Below are positions 17,680 through 25,883 of a stretch of DNA of 64,000 bases, piece after piece. Origin of the DNA: Micromonospora sp. MA102 (GTDB lineage Bacteria > Actinomycetota > Actinomycetes > Mycobacteriales > Micromonosporaceae); NCBI RefSeq assembly GCF_025460765.1, contig NZ_JAMWEG010000004.1:62001-126000 (forward strand), in the 5' to 3' direction. Under the pieces are notes generated by a model. The model saw nothing but the letters and a program-made list of their open reading frames with translations, was not told the origin of the DNA and searched no databases. Positions within the stretch are counted from its first letter, which is position 1. Every line of letters starts with the position of its first letter. A program made the translations under genes and the position numbers.

Positions 17680-20628
17680 TCAGGAGAAGTCGACCAGGAA
17701 GTAGTAGCTCGTGGTGTCTGTCCACACCCCGTCGGCGGTCCGTCCGCGCACCGCCATGGTGTGCGAGCTGACCGACGTCGGCGTGTAGGTCACCGTGGCG
17801 ACCCCGGCGGCGTTCGCCGCCACCGTCACCGGCTGCCCGTCGTCGACGGTGTACTCGAACTCGACCACGCCCGGGCTGCCCTGGGTGAAGGTGAAGTTCC
17901 CCGCCACGCCCACCCCACCGGACCACTGGCCGGCCGGGTAGGTGTCCGACGTGACCTGCGGTGCCGTGCCGACCAGGAACGGGTAGTCGGTCTGCGGCGT
18001 GTACTCGCCCGCCGCCGTGCGGCCGCGTACCGAGAAGACATTCGCGCCGTTGCGGTCCATGGTCACCGAGATGTCGGTGACCAGCGCGTCGGGCGTCTTC
18101 GGCACGCTCTGCCAGGCGCCGCCGTTGAGCTGGTACTCGAAGGCCGTCACCTCGCTGATCTCGGTGTAGACCCCGAACCTGCCGACCGCGCCGATCCCGC
18201 CCCGCGGGCTGTACTCGTCGTACGCGCTGCTCACGTTCACCCGCGGGTCGCGGACCCGGAAGTAGTACCGGCGCTCGGGGCTGACCGTCCCGTCGGCCGC
18301 CCGGCTGGTGACCGTCAACAGGGTGTACCCGGAGTGCGTCGGCGTGATCTCGACCGTGGCCTTACCGTCCGCGCCGGCGGCCACGACCTGCTCCTCGCCG
18401 CTGTACTCCAGCACGTAGCGGTACTCCGTCACGTCGGAGCGGCCCGGGTTGAAGGTGAACCGGCCCGCCTGGCCGGGCTGGCCGGCGGCGTCGTTCTCCG
18501 GGTAGTCGCTGGACGTCACCACCGGCGCGTCGCTGACCTCGAACGTGTAGGTCCGCGTCGGCGAGAACGACCCGTCCAGGAACCGGGTACGCACCGTCAG
18601 CGTGTTGCTGCCGGAGTGGTCCGGGGCGAGCGTCACCCGAGCCCAGCTGTACTCCGGGTCCACGGTCTGCTCGGGCCCGTCGTTGAGGCGGTAGAGGTAG
18701 GCGTCCACGTCCGGCATCGCGGTGTCGAAGTTGAACTCGCCGGGGATGCCCACGCCGCCCCAGGCGCCGTACTCGTAGTAGGTGCTGGAGTAGACCGTCG
18801 GCTTGGTGTCGATGACGTTGAACTGGTACTGCTCGACCTCGGAGACGGTGCCGTCGGCGCTGATGCTGCGCACGTTCAGCGTGTACCAGCCCGGCTCGGT
18901 CGGCGTCCACTGCAGCACCGCGGTGCCGTCCGCCGCCGCGTCGATGCGCCGAAGCTCGTCGTTGCCGAACGTGTACTCGTACGCCACCACGCCGGTCCGG
19001 CCGGGCCGGAAGGTGAAGCTTCCTGCACGGTCCACCACCCCGTCGTGGTCCGGGAAGGCGAAGTCGGCCGACTCCACGGTCGGCGTGTCGCGGACCGAGA
19101 CGTCCTCGGTGTGCCCGCCGACGAACTCGCTGCCGACGTAGCTGCGTACCTGGACCTTGACGATGCCCGCCTGGGTGAACACCACCGGGACGTCGGTAGT
19201 GCCGTCGGCGTCCGCCGGCACCCGGACCTCGTTGTCGTCACCGATCCGGTAGCCGAACTCGGTGACCCCCTCGACGTTGGTGGAGATGGCCAGCTTGCTC
19301 GGCAGCCCGACACCACCCACCGTCACCCGCACCTCGGGTGCCGTGGACTTCACGAAGAACTCGTACTGCGTCGTCTCGGAGGAGTTCGACGCGCTGTCCA
19401 CGCTGCGCACGCTCAGCGACTCGTAGAACGACGTCGGGGTGTATTCGAGCGTGACGTCCGCACCGGGCGCGGGCGCGGGGATGTAGTTGTACGTCTCGCC
19501 GTAGCGCCCCCAGTAGTAGCCGACCACGTCGGGCGACCCGTTCGCCTTGAACGTGAACGTCCCCGGTACTCCGGAACCGCCGTGCGGCTCACCGTCGTTC
19601 GGGTACTTCGTCGAGGTGATCACGGGCGTGGCCGGTCGCTGCGCGTCCACCTTCACGTAGCACGGCTTGGCCCACGCCGAGAAGTCGTGACCGTCGTACG
19701 CGCGGGCGGTCCAGGCCACCACGGTGCCGTCCGGGTACTGCGACATGTCCCAGTCGACCTTCGAGAACGCGCCCCCGTAACTCGACCCGAACTGCTCGGC
19801 ACGCTGGTCCTCGTGGCCGACCGGCCAGGCGGCGAACTGCCCGTTGTAGTCGAAGTCGTTAGCGTCCGCGTCCGCGCCCTTGACCATCAGGCTGTAGTAG
19901 CGCGGCCCCACGGGCTGCGGCTTCTCCGTGGTCCCGCAGGCCCAGGAGGGGAACTCGAGGCCGATCTGACCCACCGTCGGCGCGTGGTTCGTCTCGGTGT
20001 GGATGACCGGGAACGGGCGGAGCTTCCGGCCGTGGGAGAGCTTGCTCTCGTAGCCCTGCGGCACCCGGATCTCGACGGTCAGCGTCTGGTCGTTCTGATT
20101 CGCCAGCTTCTGGAGGGCGGGCATGATGTCCCAGGCCAGATAGCCGGGGCAGGTGGCCTCCCCGCCGGCCTGGACGGTGCCGAGCAACTCGCGACGGCGC
20201 GGCGCCGAATCCCAGCTCGTCGTCGACTTGATCGGATCGGTGCGCCACAGCTCGACCGGCTGGGCCGTCGCGCAGTCCGCCGCCGACCGCTCCGCGATGA
20301 CCAGGTCTGCCTTGTGGATGATGGTCTTACGGAAGCGCGAGACGTCGAACGTGAAGTAGGACCGGGACTTGTGTTTGGTGCCGGCCGCATCCGTCCAGGC
20401 GCCGATCGGCGCATCCCCGGAGGGGTTGACGAACGACTTGTTCGGCTGCTGGGAGTCCGTGTAGGCCCAGCCGGACTTGCTGACGTCCCGCCACTCGTAA
20501 GCCTGCGCCGGACTGGCGTTGACACTGATCAGGCCGACACCGAGCACAATGCTCAGTGGCGCGGCAAGCAATCTTCGTGCGCGCACGACGATGCCCCTCC
20601 CCCCGTTGTTGATGGCGTGCGTCGCCAT
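17680..20628 (-). CDS. secreted DNRLRE protein with seven Ig-like repeats
   Basis: The 982-residue protein has a long signal peptide ending in ASPAQA (residues 38-43), then an N-terminal region of about 170 residues (SYFTFDVSRFR, WRTDPIKSTTSWD, AWDIMPALQKLAN) matching DNRLRE-type beta-sandwich domains. A further domain about 205-330 holds two cysteines. From about 332 to the end are seven beta-rich repeats of about 92 residues, each with the pattern YP..G..G.PG.FTF, V..YEY, TP...G..TL.VR, and Y.F.V. They look Ig-like or filamin-like. No catalytic domain or cell-wall anchor is visible, so it is probably a released or loosely attached extracellular protein, perhaps a carbohydrate binder or matrix protein (inference). 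It ends at a shared hairpin. Confidence 0.8.
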   Translation of the reverse strand: MATHAINNGGRGIVVRARRLLAAPLSIVLGVGLISVNASPAQAYEWRDVSKSGWAYTDSQQPNKSFVNPSGDAPIGAWTDAAGTKHKSRSYFTFDVSRFRKTIIHKADLVIAERSAADCATAQPVELWRTDPIKSTTSWDSAPRRRELLGTVQAGGEATCPGYLAWDIMPALQKLANQNDQTLTVEIRVPQGYESKLSHGRKLRPFPVIHTETNHAPTVGQIGLEFPSWACGTTEKPQPVGPRYYSLMVKGADADANDFDYNGQFAAWPVGHEDQRAEQFGSSYGGAFSKVDWDMSQYPDGTVVAWTARAYDGHDFSAWAKPCYVKVDAQRPATPVITSTKYPNDGEPHGGSGVPGTFTFKANGSPDVVGYYWGRYGETYNYIPAPAPGADVTLEYTPTSFYESLSVRSVDSASNSSETTQYEFFVKSTAPEVRVTVGGVGLPSKLAISTNVEGVTEFGYRIGDDNEVRVPADADGTTDVPVVFTQAGIVKVQVRSYVGSEFVGGHTEDVSVRDTPTVESADFAFPDHDGVVDRAGSFTFRPGRTGVVAYEYTFGNDELRRIDAAADGTAVLQWTPTEPGWYTLNVRSISADGTVSEVEQYQFNVIDTKPTVYSSTYYEYGAWGGVGIPGEFNFDTAMPDVDAYLYRLNDGPEQTVDPEYSWARVTLAPDHSGSNTLTVRTRFLDGSFSPTRTYTFEVSDAPVVTSSDYPENDAAGQPGQAGRFTFNPGRSDVTEYRYVLEYSGEEQVVAAGADGKATVEITPTHSGYTLLTVTSRAADGTVSPERRYYFRVRDPRVNVSSAYDEYSPRGGIGAVGRFGVYTEISEVTAFEYQLNGGAWQSVPKTPDALVTDISVTMDRNGANVFSVRGRTAAGEYTPQTDYPFLVGTAPQVTSDTYPAGQWSGGVGVAGNFTFTQGSPGVVEFEYTVDDGQPVTVAANAAGVATVTYTPTSVSSHTMAVRGRTADGVWTDTTSYYFLVDFS

Positions 20629-20682
20629 CGAGTCGCCCGGAGCGTATCGAGAGACGGCAACGCGGCGCGTAGGCGATTCGGG

Positions 20683-20890
20683 TCATCCGCGACCCGCCAA
20701 CCGGCCCACCATCACCTGCCCGGACACGTCGCGCTCCGGCGGTTGGCCTGGTACCGACCCGGGGTGCTGCCGATGATGCTGGTGAACGCCGCGATGAAGC
20801 TGCTGGGGTTGGTGCGCCATTCGTAGAAGGTCATGCCGAGCTCGTGGAACGTTGCCGCTTCTGTGACCGCCCACTGCCCGCTGCGCCCTA
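20683..20890 (-). pseudogene. AraC family regulator, C-terminal relic
   Basis: Reading the minus strand from about 20890 to a stop at 20683 gives an AraC-type second helix-turn-helix: HELGMTFYEWRTNPSSFIAA then FTSIIGSTPGRYQANRR. The NPSSFIAAFTSIIGSTPGRY block is the family signature for the C-terminal DNA-binding unit. The first helix-turn-helix, the sensor domain and any start codon are missing, so only about 65 residues survive. It lies directly upstream of the secreted DNRLRE gene. The rest of the gap between 20629 and 21083 shows nothing else recognisable. Confidence 0.65.
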
Positions 20891-21083
20891 CCGGTCGACC
20901 ACGCCTCGCCCTGCGCGCCGCGCGCCCTGGCTCACCCGCCGCTGATCACGACCGACGCAGCCGGCCGGTGGTGGCGGAATGGCGGCTGTCCCAGCGGGTA
21001 CGCGGACTGGAGGCAGGGCGGGGAGACGCTCTGTTGCGGAAGCGCCATCTCCGATCTGACCCACGGGAGAAGAGAGGCACGCG

Positions 21084-21206
21084 ATGAAGGACAGAATTCT
21101 CACCCCGATCAAACGGGCGACAAAGACCATCCAGGTGCGCCGTAGACGGGGAGACTCTCTGATCACCAAGGCAAAGGCCACCCGGCCCGGCCGCATCTTC
21201 CAGTAA
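21084..21206 (+). CDS. 40-residue basic small protein, unknown
   Basis: An ATG at 21084 opens a 40-codon frame ending in TAA, preceded by a purine-rich GGGAGAAGAGAGG ribosome site. The product begins MKDRILTPIKRATKTIQV and continues with RRRRGDSLITKAKAT, giving a very basic, helix-prone peptide. Codons such as AGA, ATT and AAA are unusual for this genome, which argues either for recent acquisition or against coding. I do not recognise it. It could be a cationic leader, an antimicrobial-like peptide or a spurious frame. A GNAT gene lies on the opposite strand downstream, after a shared hairpin. Confidence 0.4.
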   Translation: MKDRILTPIKRATKTIQVRRRRGDSLITKAKATRPGRIFQ

Positions 21207-21251
21207 GCCCGACACCCCGGACCACCCGTCCGGTGAAGACAAGAACCGCCA

Positions 21252-21283
21252 GCGCGCTCGGCCTCCATAAAGGCCGAGCGCGC
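21252..21283. terminator. strong bidirectional hairpin
   Basis: GCGCGCTCGGCCT pairs perfectly with AGGCCGAGCGCGC (13 bp) around the six-base loop CCATAA. It sits six bases past the stop of the minus-strand GNAT gene and 46 bases past the small plus-strand frame, so it can end both. Confidence 0.8.
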
Positions 21284-21289
21284 CCGGGG

Positions 21290-22153
21290 CTACGAACGGC
21301 GGCGCAGGTAGCGGGCCCGCCGGCCAAAGTCCTGGAACCCGAGCTGTCGGTACAGCCCCGCCGCCGGGTTGTTGTCGTTGACGCAGAGCCACACCTCTCG
21401 CGCCCCATCCGCCGCCAGGCCCCGCAGCGCGCAGGCCACCAGATACGCCCCGACCCGCCGGCCCCGCCACCCGGGGATCACACCGACCTGGTCGACCCAG
21501 TTGTCGATGACGTTGACGAAGCCGACTGCGCCACCGTCGGGATCGCGCGCGATGAGCGACAGGTCCGGCCGGTACTCGTCGTCCTCCCCCAGCTCACCCA
21601 GCCACTCCTCGGCGGTGGGCGAGGCGAAGCCGGGCCGGTCGGCGAACGACGCCCGGTAGGTCTCGAACAGCTCGGGCCCGAGCATCACCGGCTCGGTGGT
21701 CACGTCGACGGGCCGGGCGACCTCCGGAAGCACGCCGAGGTCGTGCCGCTGCACCCACTCGGTGAAGGTCCGCTCGTAGCCGCGCGCCGTGAACAGCGCG
21801 TCCGCGCCCACGCTCCACGACTCGGTGGTCACCAGCAGGTCCGCGTCGCCCGCCTGCGCCTCCGCCCAGCTCAGCAGCCGCCCGCCGAGGCCTCGCGCCC
21901 GCCAGTCCGGATGCACCAGGCCGGTGCTGGTGGCCGGCTGCCCGCCGAGGCCGGCCCCCACGGCCGCGACCAGGCCGCCGCCGTGCCAGGCGCCGAGGGT
22001 ACGCGTCTGGAGCAGCCGCGCCCGCACCAGCGGGGCACCGGCGAACAGCGGCAGCCCACCATCGGCGGCGAGGCAGTCTTCGGCCAGCCGGGTCAGCTCC
22101 GGTAGGTGTTCCTCGCCGAACTCCTTCCAGGTCAGCGCGTCCGTCCCGGCCAT
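21290..22153 (-). CDS. double-GNAT N-acetyltransferase
   Basis: This 287-residue protein has two GNAT halves. The N-terminal half (about 1-140) holds STGLVHPDWRARGLGGRLLS, and the C-terminal half (about 140-287) holds QVGVIPGWRGRRVGAYLVAC and NDNNPAAGLYRQLGF, both with the R-x-x-G-x-G/A acetyl-CoA loop. Two tandem GNAT domains of this length resemble mycothiol synthase MshD, but I cannot confirm that; other double-GNAT enzymes share the layout. The start is the ATG giving MAGTDALTW, with GGGGGTAGGG just upstream. A hairpin follows the stop at once. Confidence 0.72.
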   Translation of the reverse strand: MAGTDALTWKEFGEEHLPELTRLAEDCLAADGGLPLFAGAPLVRARLLQTRTLGAWHGGGLVAAVGAGLGGQPATSTGLVHPDWRARGLGGRLLSWAEAQAGDADLLVTTESWSVGADALFTARGYERTFTEWVQRHDLGVLPEVARPVDVTTEPVMLGPELFETYRASFADRPGFASPTAEEWLGELGEDDEYRPDLSLIARDPDGGAVGFVNVIDNWVDQVGVIPGWRGRRVGAYLVACALRGLAADGAREVWLCVNDNNPAAGLYRQLGFQDFGRRARYLRRRS

Positions 22154-22345
22154 CCCTACCCCCGTCATCTCCTACCACCGACCGGTTACCAGCCGGCGAC
22201 AAGGCTCGGCAGGCAGTAGGCACCGCGCCCCGGGCGGGTGTCAACCAGATTCGGTGTCGTACCGGCCCGCGAGCATCGGCGCATGGCGACCTCGAAGCAG
22301 CCGGTGACCGTGCCGACCGACGCCAGCGTCGACGATTTCGGGGGC

Positions 22346-22386
22346 CAGTTCGCGACCTGCAACAGCGTCCGGCGAACGCCTGCGGC
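22346..22386. repeat. 41-bp relic of the 3' end of the hydrolase gene at 23336
   Basis: This segment repeats the last 41 bases of the epoxide-hydrolase-like gene (23337-23377) with a few changes and small indels. Both contain CGCGACCTGCAACA and GGCGAACGCCTGCGGC. The two copies are in the same orientation and bracket the patatin gene. The copy here is out of frame, so it is a scar of duplication or recombination. The rest of the 269-base gap (22154-22422) shows nothing else. Confidence 0.75.
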
Positions 22387-22422
22387 ACGTTACGGCCCCG
22401 CCTGCGGCGGCGTCAGGACGCG

Positions 22423-23268
22423 TCAGTTCCAGCCGGCCGCGACGGCGGCCGCGTGGGCCGCACCGACGGCCCGACCGGCGCGGGCGGACGCCGCGCGAGT
22501 CGCCGGCGACAGCGCGTTGGTGCCGAACGCGTCCACGGACGCCTGGTCGGCGCTGATCACGTAGACACTGGCCGGGCCGAGCGCGGCGATTTCGGCGTCC
22601 AGGTCGCCCCACGGCTGCGGGGTGTCTTCGAGGGTCGGCTGGATGATCAGCACGTGGTCGGCCCCGGCGGCCAGGTCGGCGTTGGTCATGGACCGTACGC
22701 CGCCGTCGACGTAGCGGCGGTCGCCGATCGCGACGGGCGGCCAGATGCCGGGCACCGCGCAGCTGGCGGCGACGGCGTCGCGCAGGGTCACGCCGGACTC
22801 GCGGGTGAAGATCGCCTCGTCACCGGTTTCGGCATCGACCGCGGGCAGCAGCAGTCGCCGGTCGGGCCACTGCTTCACGGGGAGCCGGGCGTCGATCGCG
22901 GCGAGCCTGCGGGCCGGGTCGACGGTCCGCGCGGCGAGGGCGATCTCGCCGAAGCGGCGGCGGGCTTCCTGCGGCCCGGACACGCCGGTCAGCGCGGCGG
23001 CGTAGTCGGCGAAGAGCTTCTCCGTGTTGACGTCGACCTCGATCTCGGCGGTCTCGGGTCGGAGCTGGGCCGCGTACAGGTCGTCGAGCGCGACGCCGCT
23101 GGTGATCTGCGCGGCGACCGCGGAGCCGGCGGAGGTGCCCACGACCAGGTCGGCGGCGAGGATCCGGTCGGCGAGGGTGGGATCGGCGTCGGCGATCCCG
23201 CGCAGGACGCCCAGCTCCCAGGCAATCCCGGCCACGCCACCACCGGCGAGTACGAGTGCGTTCGTCAT
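22423..23268 (-). CDS. patatin-like phospholipase family protein
   Basis: This 281-residue protein has the patatin catalytic signs: an N-terminal oxyanion hole LAGGGVAGIAWELGVL (GGGxxG), the nucleophile elbow GTSAGS (VVGTSAGSAVAAQI) and the catalytic Asp in VDGGVRSMTNADLA (DGG). It is therefore expected to be a serine acyl-hydrolase acting on membrane lipids with a Ser-Asp dyad. No signal peptide is present, so it acts in the cytosol or at the inner face of the membrane. The ATG giving MTNALVLAGG is the family-typical start. It is bracketed by a 41-bp direct repeat derived from the adjacent hydrolase gene. Confidence 0.9.
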   Translation of the reverse strand: MTNALVLAGGGVAGIAWELGVLRGIADADPTLADRILAADLVVGTSAGSAVAAQITSGVALDDLYAAQLRPETAEIEVDVNTEKLFADYAAALTGVSGPQEARRRFGEIALAARTVDPARRLAAIDARLPVKQWPDRRLLLPAVDAETGDEAIFTRESGVTLRDAVAASCAVPGIWPPVAIGDRRYVDGGVRSMTNADLAAGADHVLIIQPTLEDTPQPWGDLDAEIAALGPASVYVISADQASVDAFGTNALSPATRAASARAGRAVGAAHAAAVAAGWN

Positions 23269-23335
23269 GATCGCAGCCTTGCACAGCGGGCGGGCACGGC
23301 GGATCCCCGTGATCCGTGACGGACGCCTCAGCGGG

Positions 23336-24253
23336 TCAGGTCGCGACCTGCAACACCGCGTCGGCGAACGCCTGCGGCGCCTCCTGCGGAAGGTTGTGCC
23401 CGACGCCGCCACTCACGGTCCGGTGCTCGTACCGGCCGGAGAAGCGTCCCGCGTACACGGAGGGGTCGAGGTGCGGTGCGCCGTTCGCGTCGCCTTCGAG
23501 GGTGATGGTGGGCACCTCGATGCTCGGGTTGGCGGCCAGCTTCGCCTCCACCTCGTCGTACTGCGGCTCGCCGGCGGCGAGGCCGAGGCGCCAGCGGTAG
23601 TTGTGGATGACGACGTCGACGTGGTCGGGGTTGTGCAGGGAGGACGCGCTCCGGTTGAACGTCTCGTCGTCGAAGGCCCACTTCGGGGACGCCGTCCGCC
23701 AGATCAGCTTGACGAAGCTGTCGAGGTTCTTCGCGTACCCGTCGCGGCCGCGGTCGGTGGCGAAGTAGAACTGGTACCACCAGGAGAGCTCGGCCTGGGG
23801 CGGGAGCGGTGCGCGCCCCGATTCCTGGCCGGCGATCAGGTAGCCGCTCACCGAGACGAGGCCCTGGCAGCGCTCCGGCCACAGCGCGGCGAGGATGTCG
23901 GCCGTGCGGGCGCCCCAGTCGAACCCGGCGAGGGTCGCCTTCGGCACCCCGAGAGCGTCCAGGAACGCCACGGCGTCGAGGGCCAGGGCCGCCGGCTGGC
24001 CGTTGCGCATGGTGTCGGCGGACCGGAGCCGTGTCGTGCCGTACCCCCGCAGGTGCGGCACGAGGACCCGGTGGCCGGCCGCCGTCAACCGGGGGACGAC
24101 CTCGGCGAAGCTGTGGATGTCGTACGGCCATCCGTGCAGCAGGAGCACCACCGGACCGTCCGGCGGCCCGGCGTCGACGTACCCGACGTTCAGCACACCG
24201 GCGTCGACCTGCCGCAGGTCGGTGAACAACGTTGACGATCCGCTGGCGTTCAT
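23336..24253 (-). CDS. alpha/beta hydrolase, epoxide hydrolase / haloalkane dehalogenase type
   Basis: This 305-residue alpha/beta hydrolase has HGWPYDIHSF (the HGxP oxyanion motif), LRGYGTTR, and a nucleophile elbow GFDWGARTADILA in which Asp replaces Ser. An Asp nucleophile (GxDxG) is the mark of epoxide hydrolases and haloalkane dehalogenases. A catalytic His is present in GGVGHNLPQEAP. The start is the ATG giving MNASGSS, preceded by GAGGAGC. The 3' end has a decayed copy 0.95 kb further on, beyond the patatin gene. The two genes are on the same strand 67 bases apart and could be co-transcribed. Confidence 0.87.
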   Translation of the reverse strand: MNASGSSTLFTDLRQVDAGVLNVGYVDAGPPDGPVVLLLHGWPYDIHSFAEVVPRLTAAGHRVLVPHLRGYGTTRLRSADTMRNGQPAALALDAVAFLDALGVPKATLAGFDWGARTADILAALWPERCQGLVSVSGYLIAGQESGRAPLPPQAELSWWYQFYFATDRGRDGYAKNLDSFVKLIWRTASPKWAFDDETFNRSASSLHNPDHVDVVIHNYRWRLGLAAGEPQYDEVEAKLAANPSIEVPTITLEGDANGAPHLDPSVYAGRFSGRYEHRTVSGGVGHNLPQEAPQAFADAVLQVAT

Positions 24254-24362
24254 ACCGGCCGCTCCTCGTGCTCGCCCCGCCGACGTCTGCACGGTAGGGC
24301 CCGGCGAGGGCCGCCGGAGGCGTTCCCGGAGAAGGCGAGCCCCGGCGACCCGGGATGGCTAG

Positions 24363-24414
24363 GATCGCCCGCTCCGCTGGGCAGCGGCGCGCCGGCGCGC
24401 TCCGCGCGGCGATC
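24363..24414 (-). terminator. possible long hairpin
   Basis: GATCGCC and GGCGATC bound a GC-rich imperfect stem with an inner GGCGCGCC/GGCGCGC core. It lies 38 bases beyond the stop of the TIGR03089 gene and 110 bases before the start of the next minus-strand gene. Imperfect pairing makes the call tentative. Confidence 0.35.
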
Positions 24415-24451
24415 GCCCGCATGATCCACCCGGTCACACCACCACCCAGGG

Positions 24452-25189
24452 TCACAGCACCCGGGTGACCCGCTCCCCGGTGAGGCGGGCGTCGCGGTCG
24501 GCCGGGTCGAGGTTGGCGCACAGCACCACCGACGCTCCGGCGACGAGGGGCGCGAGCAGCCACTTCAGCGGCTGCTCGTGTTCGGCCACGTCGACCAGGA
24601 GCCGGTCGCCGGCGCGCAGGTCGAGCTGCTGGGCGTACTCCCGGGCCACCGCGCCCCACTCGCCGTAGCTGGTGCCGTCCGGGCTGGCCGGATCGGTAGG
24701 GCGGAGAGCGCCCAGGTCGGGAGCGATCTCGGGGTGCCGGAGCACCTCCGTCGACCAGTCCAACCAGCCCGGCGGCACCTCGTCCAGCGGGCCGGGGCCG
24801 GTGCCCACGAGGTAGCGGTGCGTCCCCTCGGGTACGTCCTCCAGCCAGTCGTCGAGCCGCTCCGGGGTGACGAACACGGCGTCGTACGGCAGGTCGGCGC
24901 CGGGTTCGAGGACCGCCAGGCCGGCCAGGGCCCGGGGCCGGAACGAGACCGCCAACCCGACCGACCAGGCCCCGATGAGCACGGCCGCGGTGCGCCAGTG
25001 CGGCGGCAGCAGCACGGCGACCCGGTCACCGGGGCGCAGCCCGCAGCCGTCCCGGAGCAGCCCGGCGCTGCGGGCCGCCCACGCGCCCAACTGCTGCGCG
25101 GTGAGGTCGGTGCGCTCGCCGGTGGCACCGTCGAGGTAGCTGAGCAGCGGCTCGTCGGTCGCGACGACGACGGGTGCGTGGTCGGCCAT
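24452..25189 (-). CDS. TIGR03089 family protein (AMP-binding-like)
   Basis: This 245-residue protein matches the actinobacterial TIGR03089 family, which looks like the N-terminal part of an AMP-dependent ligase. Visible segments are LTAQQLGAWAARSAGLLRDG and LRPGDRVAVLLPPHWRTAAVLIGAWSVG (given here in part), which correspond to the first beta-barrel core of acyl-CoA ligases. The phosphate-binding TSGTTG loop and the C-terminal lysine domain are absent, so ligase activity is doubtful and the function is unknown. The ATG at 25189 has GGAGGAG eight bases upstream. The TetR gene ends 27 bases before it on the same strand, so the two may share a transcript. Confidence 0.75.
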   Translation of the reverse strand: MADHAPVVVATDEPLLSYLDGATGERTDLTAQQLGAWAARSAGLLRDGCGLRPGDRVAVLLPPHWRTAAVLIGAWSVGLAVSFRPRALAGLAVLEPGADLPYDAVFVTPERLDDWLEDVPEGTHRYLVGTGPGPLDEVPPGWLDWSTEVLRHPEIAPDLGALRPTDPASPDGTSYGEWGAVAREYAQQLDLRAGDRLLVDVAEHEQPLKWLLAPLVAGASVVLCANLDPADRDARLTGERVTRVL

Positions 25190-25216
25190 CGGGTGCACTC
25201 CTCCCTGGCGGTCAGC

Positions 25217-25795
25217 TCACCCTAGCCGGGTGAACCGGTCGACCAGGAGGGCCAGCCGCCGCTCGTGCTGCTCCCGCCGCAGCCGGCCGGTGCGCATCAG
25301 CGTGACCAGCCCGTGCATCCCGCTCCAGAAGGTCTCGGTGAACGTCTCCAGGTCGTCGTCACCGGCGAAGGGGCGCAGCGTCTCGGCCAGCTCGGCGAAG
25401 GCCCGGGCGAGCTCGACCGGCACGTCCTGGCTGGCGAAGGGCAGGCTGGTGGGGAGGATGAATATCGCGTCGTAGAGCGCGGGCCGGCGCTCGGCGAACT
25501 CGGCGTACGCCGTGGCGATGCCGGCCACCGCCTGCCGCGGGTCGGTGGCGGCGGCCCGGGCGGCGGCGAGTTCGACGGCCAGTTCGCCGCTGCCCTCGAC
25601 GGCGACCGCCGCCATGATGGCGTCCTTGCCCTTGAAGTGGCTGTAGAGGACGGGCTGGCTGTATTCGATCTCGGCGGCGAGCCGGCGGGTGGTGACCGCG
25701 TCCCAGCCCTCCGACTCGGCCAGTTCCCGGGCCGCGGCGATGATCGCCCGCTCCCGTTCGGCCCGCTCCCGTTCCCGCCGCGCCTGAATCGACAT
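25217..25795 (-). CDS. TetR family transcriptional regulator
   Basis: This 192-residue protein has an N-terminal TetR DNA-binding domain: RAIIAAARELAESEGWDAVT, then TRRLAAEIEYSQPVLYSHFK, where the YSQPVLYSHFKGKD recognition helix is diagnostic. The C-terminal ligand-binding domain is helical (TETFWSGMHGLVTLMRTG). Two nearly identical 13-bp palindromes lie between this gene and the divergent DUF4267 gene; one is only 10 bases from this start. It very likely represses itself and the DUF4267-cupin unit. The ATG giving MSIQARRER is the family-typical start. Confidence 0.9.
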   Translation of the reverse strand: MSIQARRERERAERERAIIAAARELAESEGWDAVTTRRLAAEIEYSQPVLYSHFKGKDAIMAAVAVEGSGELAVELAAARAAATDPRQAVAGIATAYAEFAERRPALYDAIFILPTSLPFASQDVPVELARAFAELAETLRPFAGDDDLETFTETFWSGMHGLVTLMRTGRLRREQHERRLALLVDRFTRLG

Positions 25796-25805
25796 GACCG
25801 GAACT

Positions 25806-25818
25806 CTAGCACCGCTAG
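25806..25818. promoter_or_regulatory. TetR operator 1
   Basis: CTAGCACCGCTAG is a 5-3-5 inverted repeat 10 bases upstream of the TetR start. The same palindrome with one central change occurs 50 bases away at 25856, so a dimer of the neighbouring TetR protein probably binds each copy. Confidence 0.75.
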
Positions 25819-25855
25819 CCAATCTGCCGATGCTCTGTTAGCGTCGCTCTCACAT

Positions 25856-25868
25856 CTAGCACTGCTAG
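25856..25868. promoter_or_regulatory. TetR operator 2
   Basis: CTAGCACTGCTAG is the second copy of the TetR palindrome. It lies 15 bases upstream of the DUF4267 start, in the position to block that promoter or the first transcribed bases. The flanks also match (TCTAGC on the left, GCTAGC on the right). Confidence 0.75.
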
Positions 25869-25883
25869 CATTCGGAGTCAGAC

